From the NCBI RefSeq assembly GCF_030936135.1, contig NC_082631.1, forward strand, positions 924,721 through 988,720: 64,000 nt of DNA. Reading direction: 5' to 3'. A model generated the notes under the pieces. The model was not told the origin of the DNA and searched no databases. It saw only the letters and a list, made by a program, of their open reading frames with translations. The stretch is from Gavia stellata (lineage: Eukaryota > Chordata > Aves > Gaviiformes > Gaviidae). This document shows, one piece after another, positions 31,401 to 40,400 of this stretch. A program made the translations under genes and the position numbers. How positions within the stretch are numbered: position 1 is the stretch's first letter; each line of letters opens with the position of its first letter.

Positions 31401-34400
31401 TGCCTTTTTTTTGCCATTTGGTGCTCGCCGCTGCGGTCGGACAAGATGCTGAGGGGGTTTATCTGTGTTAATTCACACCCGGAGGCGCAGCTAAGAGACA
31501 ATGAGAAGCAGCTTTTACCTGGGGAAGCTTTTGGGATCTGCTTTTCCGCTGGCAAAACATAATTCAGAGTGGTTTAGTGCTATAAACGTAGTAAAATTAT
31601 GGTATCTCCGAAGGATTTCTGTTCAGATACTTATTTATTCTTTCTTTGATACTTATTTATTCTCCCTGAAACTTAGGAAGGGGTGGAATGGGATACAGAA
31701 AGTGATCAGTGTGCAGGGTTTAAAAATATTTTTATTCCATTTTTCTGGTCAAAAACATCTGGATGGTGATAAAAATGGATGCAAACGCCTGTACGATGTG
31801 CAGGGATGTTATTTTCACTGCTGACTGTTGTCTCCCCCTGCGCAGCTCTTTCAGATTTGAGTCTTTCGAATCGTACGACTCGAGGTCTTCAATGAACGAC
31901 CGCGACATGTACCGATCCGGCTACGATTACGGCGAAGTCGGAACCGATCGGAACGATTCCTTCGTGAGCCAGTTCGACAACCGCAGGGATCAATCTCGCA
32001 ACCGAGGAAACAACTACGGCCTCATCCGAGGCCGGGGTCAAAACCGCGTTCAAAATCGAGGGCGTCTGAACGCTTTCAACCGCACCGACCACTTCATGCC
32101 CTCCTCCAGCTCCGAACGCCTCTCAGCTCGTTGGAATGAGTTGAACTACATGGGTGGGCGTGGGATGGGGGGTGCCGGATCCAACAGGCTCCCTTCCCTC
32201 TTTTCCCAAGCCCTCGTTCCCGATTACGGCGACTACGGTGACTACGGTGATTATGGCGACTACGGCGACTATGGGGATTACGGCGACTATGGCGACTACG
32301 GAGATTATGGTGACTACGGAGACTATGACTATGGCATGATGGGGATGTCGGGCATGGGAATGGGACGGTATGGGAATATGCCGTATGGAATGGGGAGGCA
32401 ACGAAACAGAGACAGGATGGGTACGGTGCCCTGGCACATGAACACGCTCATGGTAAGTCGTCACCGTCGGGTTTTCTTTTTTTTTTTCTCTTGTGAAGAT
32501 TGCTTTTTGCTTGCCTCGGCGGGTGGGCTTCGCTGTTCGGCTGTAGAGCGGCGTCCTTTAGAGAAGCGCCCATCTTAATTCACCTTGCTTCCACCGCGGA
32601 ATAATTTAATTCTTCCTGTATAGAGCAGAACGTCACCAAGCTTGTATATATACCCATTTGCACCTAAAACAGAGCCTCTGAATGCTTCCCCCATCCCAAA
32701 TCCGCTCTCTAGGGGCGCCAACCCAGCTATCAAATCCATCCATAGCCAAAAAAAAGTCTGCAGGGTCACAAGAATTGAAACTTTTTTAGCAGTTGTGGTG
32801 GACGGGCGGAATATTTTAATTTTTTTTAACTTTTTTGGTGCCTCGAGTTGATTGCTACGACTGATTTCTTCCCGCTTTAGCCCAAGAGACGAGGTTTCCG
32901 AAACCGTTCAGGAGGGCGCTCGGATGGCGAGGGAGGAGGACGCAAGCGAAAACAGTCGCAAAGCGGCGATGAGCCCGACAGCAAACAGGCGAAGACCGAC
33001 AGCGAAGCAGACGACACCGAGAACGGTACGAGCCCGTCTTCACCCGCTAATATCGGCCGTTTCCCCCCGTTTTTTAGTGTTTCATCTTTCAGCTGAATGA
33101 TAGTTGTTACGTTTCAAAGCTGTCCTATTTTTTTTTTAGTCGTTAGTGTTGTTATAACAATCCTGCAAGCACGCAGGCTTTATGATCTGTGGTTTTTGTG
33201 GCCTGGGACAAAATTCAATGCCTCAAGTGAGCATTGTGAAAGTAAGGATTGAGTTTGCAGCAGAGACTGATGGGCAAAGAGAAACCAGTGAGCTGTTTGC
33301 CATCTTCACTGGAGTTTTGAGCCGTTATCGCAGTCGTCGGTGATTTATTAGGGACCCCTTGGCGTGTTAAGCGGGAGAAAAGACCCCCCTCCTCCACCAA
33401 CTAAATGATTTCTCTTTTGCGCAGCAGATGAGGGCGAAGGAGAGGAAAAATCAGGAGATGAAGCTGACAAAGGTGTAAGTAACTTTTTTTTTATCAGTCT
33501 TTGTGGCAAACGCGGGAATATTTAAGCACTCGAGCAATTTCCTCTGCTCTTTTGACCGCGCTGAGGGTCGGAATATTTAAAATCAGCTCAAAACGCTGTT
33601 TCTGGCCCATATATTGTGACGGTATTTGCTCCTCGTAATTTCCCCGTGCCCTTCAGCGAGGATTACTGGCAGATTCGCTCGCACTGAGGCCTGAAAAGCG
33701 CTTGTAGTGGGAAGGTTAGGATCCTGCGCCTGTGCTTCTGCTTCTGGCGAGGCTCGTTAGGGCTAAATTCTAATTAGCGGTTGGTTTGCTGGGTTGGATG
33801 GGGGTCATTGCCATTTGGTTTACTTGTGACTGCGTGTAACCTTCGGTGCCGTGTTCCTTGGAGCAGCGACTCGGCTGCCAAGTATTTAAATTTTGATAGC
33901 GAGAAGCGATACTTAAGGGTGACATAGAACCTGATAGATGGAAAACAACTATTTTGTAAACGTTTATAAAAACGGACATTTCATCCCCAAATGACACAAC
34001 CCTTCGCCCGCTCTGCGGTCTGGCTGGCTGGACTGTGAAACCTCCGAACCTCCGTAAATTCACACCAGCGTCTTTTTGTGTTTCTCTTTTCCAGGAGAAC
34101 GGGAGTTGGGGCGATTTGGTGGAGGAAGACAGGGTGTTACCACCCTTCACGCAGTCCTCTTGGACTACTCCTACTCCGAATCCATCTGCTTCGCCTCGGG
34201 ACGCTACCGAGAGCTTGATTTTTTTTTTTTTTTGGTCAAAAGCTGATGCAGCTTCTGCCATGACCCATTAACCAGTCCAGGGCTCCGGCACTGCTGTGCC
34301 ACGCTGGTTAGCAGGGGAGTGCCAAAACGGTTTCGTTTCTTCTGGGCTTCTCGGCACGGATGGTTGCCGCCTGAACAAATGGATATCGGATATTGGTTTA

Positions 34401-37400
34401 TCTCCCTGCCCTGCGTGGAGGACGGCGGTGAGGACGCATGTGTCTCGCAACAGGGCAGAGCAAAAATATCATAAACTAAATAATTTTCAGTGGGGGCTTC
34501 AGTCACTGGGCTGAACCTCGCTTTGTTTTGATTTTTTTCAAAGAGATGGGGATATATCAAGGTCTATTAGAACGCTGATTTAAAAACCGTGTGGTCTAAA
34601 GTAGCTGAAATCACTTCAGCTGGTTTGGGATTGTACTTTTTTGGTAAAGACACGTCAACCCCAAGCACATTGCACCTTCTGCATTAGAGTGACTTGGGGA
34701 AAACTGCATGTAGGACTTTTTGTTGCCGCTTTTAGGTTGGTTTTGGGATTGAAATGATGCCCGGGTCTGATCTCCGGGCTCCTTTACCTGAAGAATTTGC
34801 AGGTGAATTATTACCTTGAGTCCTGTGAGGTTGACACACCTCTGCCTCAGAGCTTTCTACCCCAAAGCACTGCAGAGATTAGGTCAGCTGTATCTTTAGT
34901 TCTGGGGTTTTTTTTGCTTTCCCGATAATTATCAAGGAATTACTGGGAAGGTGACATGAGGAGTATATCCAAAACTGTCCCAAAGAAGCAGAAGCGCTAC
35001 TCGAGCACTGCTAGCATCTCTGCTGTTTTTTGTTGCTTGACTTTCTTGAGGAGCTTTTTCAGCCTCGTGAAAAATAGATGAACGGGGGAAAAATGAGAAT
35101 ACGGGGAGAAGTAGCAGCTCCTTCCAAGGAAGGGAGATAGAGCGGTGTCTCCACGGCATCGTAAAAAAAGTCGGGACGTTTTCCACTAACGGCTTGTCCC
35201 GTCGCTGCCTACGGAGGCTTTGAGTTGCTGTGGGAAGTTCAGGGAGCTGGAGGAGAGGAGGGTTTGGGTTTTACAACAACTGTGGAGACCTTGGAAAGAG
35301 GCTGCTGCTTCCCTGCGGGCGGAAGCTGACTTGGGAGAGGGAGAGCTTCCGGAAACCGAAAGAAGTTGTGACTTTCCGAAGCAGAAAGGAGACCAAGGGA
35401 TTTGGGTCCCAAAATCCCTCAGCCAGCAAAGTGGGTGATTGTGAAGACAGTAATCCTCACTTATTATTTTTATTTTCCCTTCCCCAGCATCTGGAGATGG
35501 CTGTGAAGATGACGACGAGGAGGTGAAAAAGAAGAGGGAGAAGCAGCGGAGAAGAGACAGGATGCGTGATCGTGCTATGGACAGGTAAGGAAAGCGATAA
35601 GCCAGTCCGTTCCCAGCACTTCCCGTGAATAATATTGACCAAGGATAGTCCTCTGCACAAATGTGGGATAAATCTGCCGGGCGATCGTGTTTTGGGACTC
35701 TGCATTCTGATTTCAGCAGGGTTTTTTTCCCCTTTTTATGTGTTTTGCGGCTGTTTTAAGATGAGGAGAATACTGTGGTGTTTAATACGCAGATCAGCGT
35801 AGCGTTACAAGTTCAGAGGGCGTTGTAAGAGGCTATATATGCAGCCTTGCTCTTAAAATAATACCCTAAGTGATTTAAAGACGGACTAACCAGCGAAGGC
35901 GGCACCAGCGTTTCTGTATCTCGGGGCTTTCCCCCACCGGGGAGAGGATCTTCCTGTCGAAGAGTGCTGATTCACCTCCCGCCCTGTGCATTTCCCCGGT
36001 TGCTTTTAAACTCATGCAGGATTTTAGCGTCCGCTCCCGTAGCATAAAGTTTTATGGAGAAGCAGATGCTGTTTAATCCGGGCAGGTTCTACAACGATTA
36101 TAAAGGTCCAAGACAAAGTAAAATTGTCTGGGCTGGTACTCGGAAAAAGCTATGAGCTAGAAAACTACAACAGGAGCGCTAACGGTCTCGATCTTCTTGA
36201 TGTTCTCGTGAAGCTGAGCTCATTTGCCATACGATTGCTCCGTTTAGAATCCAGTTTGCCTGTTCCGTCTGCAAGTTCCGCAGTTTTGAGGAAGAAGAGA
36301 TCCAGAAACACCTCCAGAGCAAGTTCCACAAGGAGACCTTGCGATACATCGGTACCAAACTCCCGGATAAAACAGTCGAGTTTCTGCAGGTAGGCACGTT
36401 GCCCGGCGTTAGCTCAACCCTTCTCTGCATCCATGCTGGGGTTTTTCAGGCTTAATTTGGGGTTTTTCAGGCTTAATTTGGGGGTTTTCAGGCTTAATTT
36501 GGGGGTTTTCAGGCTTACATGGAGAGTGGAAGGGGCTACGAATTCATCCACAAGCAGCCCCCTGCTTGGTTAGCTCGCATCACCCGATGACATCGGTTGG
36601 CGTGATGCGGTTTCTCAGGCGTTTTCATGTTGGGAGGGAAAGTTAATTGTATGAGTTTGAACAGAAAGGCCAGAAATTAATATTCCAGAGATGGTCGTCT
36701 CCGTCTACACATCTAGAGCTGAGGAAGGAGAGATAAGAACTGAGGCATCTCGTTTTCTGGATGACCAGTGTTTGCATTTTGGGAGCAATTTTTCAAGGAT
36801 CTGGGGTCTCCCACAAGGAATTTGATGGTGACGTGGGAGCGGACTTCTGTCTGGCTCCGTTTTGGATCTTCCCAGCTCTTGCTCTGTTAGAAATGGCAGG
36901 GGATGGGGAGGGGAAAACACCCGCCTCGCCTATTTAATTCACCAGCCGCCGTCTTCCCTGTGGGTTTTCTCTGGAGAGCTCATTTCCCTTTTGAGGGAGT
37001 CGATCGTCTCGGTGTGTTGTGAGGAGGACAGCGAGTTTCATCCTCTTCCCTTCTAGGAGTACATCGTCAACAGGAATAAGAAAATCGAGAAGCGGCGCCA
37101 GGAGCTGACCGAGAAAGAGGGCACAAAACAGAAGCCGGATCCTTTTAAGGGTAAGCGTCCGGTCTTGCGCACTCCCTCGGTCTCAGAAAACAAATAAATA
37201 TCGCTCCCAGAGGGGCTTTGTACTTCGAATTTGTGCCGTTGTAGCTCAGCCTCTGGTTCTGGGTGTTTTTTTTACCAACTTTGTGAAATAAATCGGCTTG
37301 GTGGAGAAGGGGAAATGCCTGTCCTCTGGTTTCTCAAGCAGCAGCAAAGCTCGTGCAATGGCACAGATACTAAAATCGGTTAAACGGGAAAACTCCCAGG

Positions 37401-40400
37401 TCTTGTTGATTTTTGTGGCTGTTCAGTTAACGCAGCTGGATCCTGCGTTCGATTTTAACGTTTAAAGAAAGTGGCGAAGTTGATCTGTTGTGGCAACAAG
37501 CGTGATGGGGAAAAGCGCGCTTACCTTCGTCAGCGTGTCCGGCCCTGAGACAGTTTTCAACACGCAGCCACGTTTTGTAGCGGGAGTGATGAGCTGGAGT
37601 TTAGTTAAGCCGCACGTCGGCTATAAAATCTTGCAGGGAGAAAACCTGAGCCTAAGTAAGGAGGAGGAACTAACCCAGAGCTGGGGGAAGCGCGGGTTGT
37701 CCCTTCCACCGTTATTAAATAGATTTTTGGAGAGGCAGGCTGGTTTCGGGAGGAAAACAGCCTCGGATATATCAGTTGCTTTGTACCTTGGGCTGTTACC
37801 CCGTCTCTCGTCCTCCTACGCTTGGGCACTGCCGCGGTACGGTCTGTTTTAGAGCAGAATAACTCTCCTCCTCGTCTTAAATCAACCTATGTGATTTTTG
37901 TCTCTGAAAGCAGAAACTGGAAGGAATACGGGCGTTGAATTAGCGCATTGGCCGTGACGTGGGGTCGTTAGAGGGGGCGGAAAGGCAACGTTAACCGGCC
38001 GAACGTCTCCTTTGTTGGGGATTTTGTCTCACGTCTCGTCGTCGCTGTAGGTATCGGCCAGGAACACTTCTTCAAGAAGATCGAGGCGGCTCACTGCATG
38101 GCGTGCGACATGTTAATTCCCGCGCAGAACCACCTTCTCCAGAGGCACCTGCGATCTGCCGATCACAACAGAAACCGCAGGGTGAGTAACCCCGCTCGCT
38201 TCCCTTTGCATCCCGACTGGTGCGTTTCGTCTCTGCCGGGGCGAGGGGATGCATCCGGGCGCTCGAGGTTTATTTTGCGGCTTCTAAAAGACCTCCTACG
38301 GTCTCGGATCGCGACACGAGATGAAGCCGCTGAGCGGGGAACTATAAAGGGTTGTGGGATGCATCTTTCTCCAGAGCTCGTGTTAGCAGAAGAGATGTGG
38401 GTCTTCCCTCGCATCCGCTTTTTGTGACCTTTTCTGGGATCAGGCTTCCCAAGCCCTGCAGAGGAGGAGGGAATACAAACTCTCGAGCTGAGCTCCTCGC
38501 GTGAACTCTTCCCCATATGAACTGACCCCGACGTTCGGTTCCTTTTCAGATGGCTGCGGAGCAATTCAAGAAAACCAGCTTACACGTCGCCAAGAGCGTC
38601 CTGAATAACAAACACATCGTCAAGATGCTGGAAAAATACCTCAAGGTGAGTGAACGAGAGAGTCGGCAACTCCTGCCGAGTTCCCGGAGCAGCACGGAGC
38701 CGCGTCTCGCTGTGCGCTGCGTGTCGGTGACGGGACGCCTTGCTGCGTACGATGGGGAGAAGCGTAGGTTCCACTCCGCTGCCTTTTTATCTGTAAATCT
38801 TGGGTCTGGTTTCTTTTTCTCTGTAGGCGGTTTACCACTTCTCGTGTTTTTTTTTTTGTTTGTTTTATTTAACTCGCAGACTCTATTGTCGTTCCCAGGC
38901 GCGCGTAGATCAATTACGAAACCGTCCAAAACGGAAACGTAATTAAAGAAACCAAAATAGCAAAAGGAACTCCGGTTCCCCAAAGCCGCTCCCAGAGCCG
39001 TGGCCTTGCGGGGGGACACACCAGGTTTCCCCCCAGCGCAGGGAAGCGAGCGTGTGGGTCGGGAAGTCACCGCTTGGAGTCCCGCCGGGATCGAATCCGA
39101 TGTGGATTCCTGGCCCCCGCCCCCCCCCCCCTTTTTTTTTTTTTTCCCCCCCCTCCTCTTCCCTTGGGAAGTGGCAGAGAACACCCCAGCCGATCTTCAG
39201 AGCCGAGATGGAACACGAGGAGAGGTCAGGGTAGGGTTCGTTTAAGCCCAAACCGGCGTTCGGAATTACAGAAGGAAGCCCGGAAGGCAAGCGCAGTCTT
39301 CGGAGCATGGGGGGTAACGCGCTCCATGCGGGAACGCCGCCCAGCGAGCCAGCCGGGCGGTTGCGCTCGGCCTAAAGCGCCTGGCGGTAACCGCGGGTCC
39401 GGAGGCGGCGTGGGTTTAACGGGCGAGGTCCGCATCCGAGAGAGAGAGAGGAAAGGTCGCAACCTCCTCCGCCAGGCGAAGATGAAACGAAGCGCTTTTG
39501 GCTACTCGCTTGTTCCCTGGGAATCTGGGAACGGCCCAGGATCCGGCAGGAGAGACGCCCTTGTTTGCGAACCTGGCAGACGAGGGCAGGCAGATGCCCA
39601 CACACACACCCCCCGCGCGGGGGAGCAGATGTTTCCCCCTGTCCCACCGGCGTCACGCTTTGATTTTTTTGGTTTTTTATGGTCTAAACCCGGACTGAGC
39701 TAGCTCTCGTCATGCCCGGTCTCTGCTAAAACCTAGCAAAAAAAAAAAAGAGAAACCCCCAAAACCCTAAAAACTGCGACTCCACCTTCTGGGTCCAGTG
39801 AAAAGAGACTTTGAGCTGAGAGTTGATCGGCGTAAGACGGCCGTCTCTCCTCTTAAACCGGCCTCTCATACACGTTGACCAAGAGGGCGAGATTAAAAAC
39901 CCTGCGGTACCCCACAGGAGAAAGAGAGCGCCCTCGGGGCAGAGGAGGTGCAAACCTCCGGGATCTCTCAGAGAAATTTAAAAAAAAAAAAAAAAATTAT
40001 ATAAAATAAACCCCCAAAAAGACCGGAACCACTCAAGTGCAACTCCGTCTACCCCTGCCAGGGTCCGCAGGCACGTCCACATCTCCTCATGATCAACGGT
40101 ATCAAAGGCTGCCGGCAGATCTAAATGAATCGGCACGGGCGCCTGACCTTTGTCCATCGGCAGGAGGAGATCTTCGGATCCATCCCAGCACGGTCTCCGT
40201 ATCATTCCCAGGTGCAAAACCAGACTGAAAAGGGGTGGAGGAAAATCTGAGGATTCCAGGTAATGCCAAGAGCCGCCTCGCCATAAACGTTCTCGGCAAA
40301 CCTTCCCCCAGAAAGGAAGGCCGGAGACGCAGGGCGATTAATTAATCAAGACTTGGCCGCATCAAGAGATGATTTCTTGACCATCGGCCTAACGATTCCT

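Larger units (their letters stand above)
28235..31845 (+). other. AKAP8: AKAP8 introns 2-4 (flanking exons 3 and 4)
   Basis: The introns are 28235-28917, 28951-30626 and 30916-31845. Apart from a tRNA-like fragment at 30012-30070, nothing was recognised in them. Confidence 0.65.
32453..38549 (+). other. AKAP8: AKAP8 introns 5-11 (between annotated exons)
   Basis: The introns are 32453-32880, 33026-33424, 33473-35487, 35585-36247, 36390-37056, 37151-38050 and 38182-38549. No additional exon was convincing. A spliceable-looking CCAG|GAGAACGGGAG at about 34094 cannot be placed in phase between exons 7 and 8. Confidence 0.65.

Noticed and set aside
34094..34134. Possible extra AKAP8 exon beginning GAGAACGGGAGTTGG between exons 7 and 8
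   Set aside because: The acceptor looks usable, but no donor gives the phase required to join exon 8, and the peptide does not match AKAP8.
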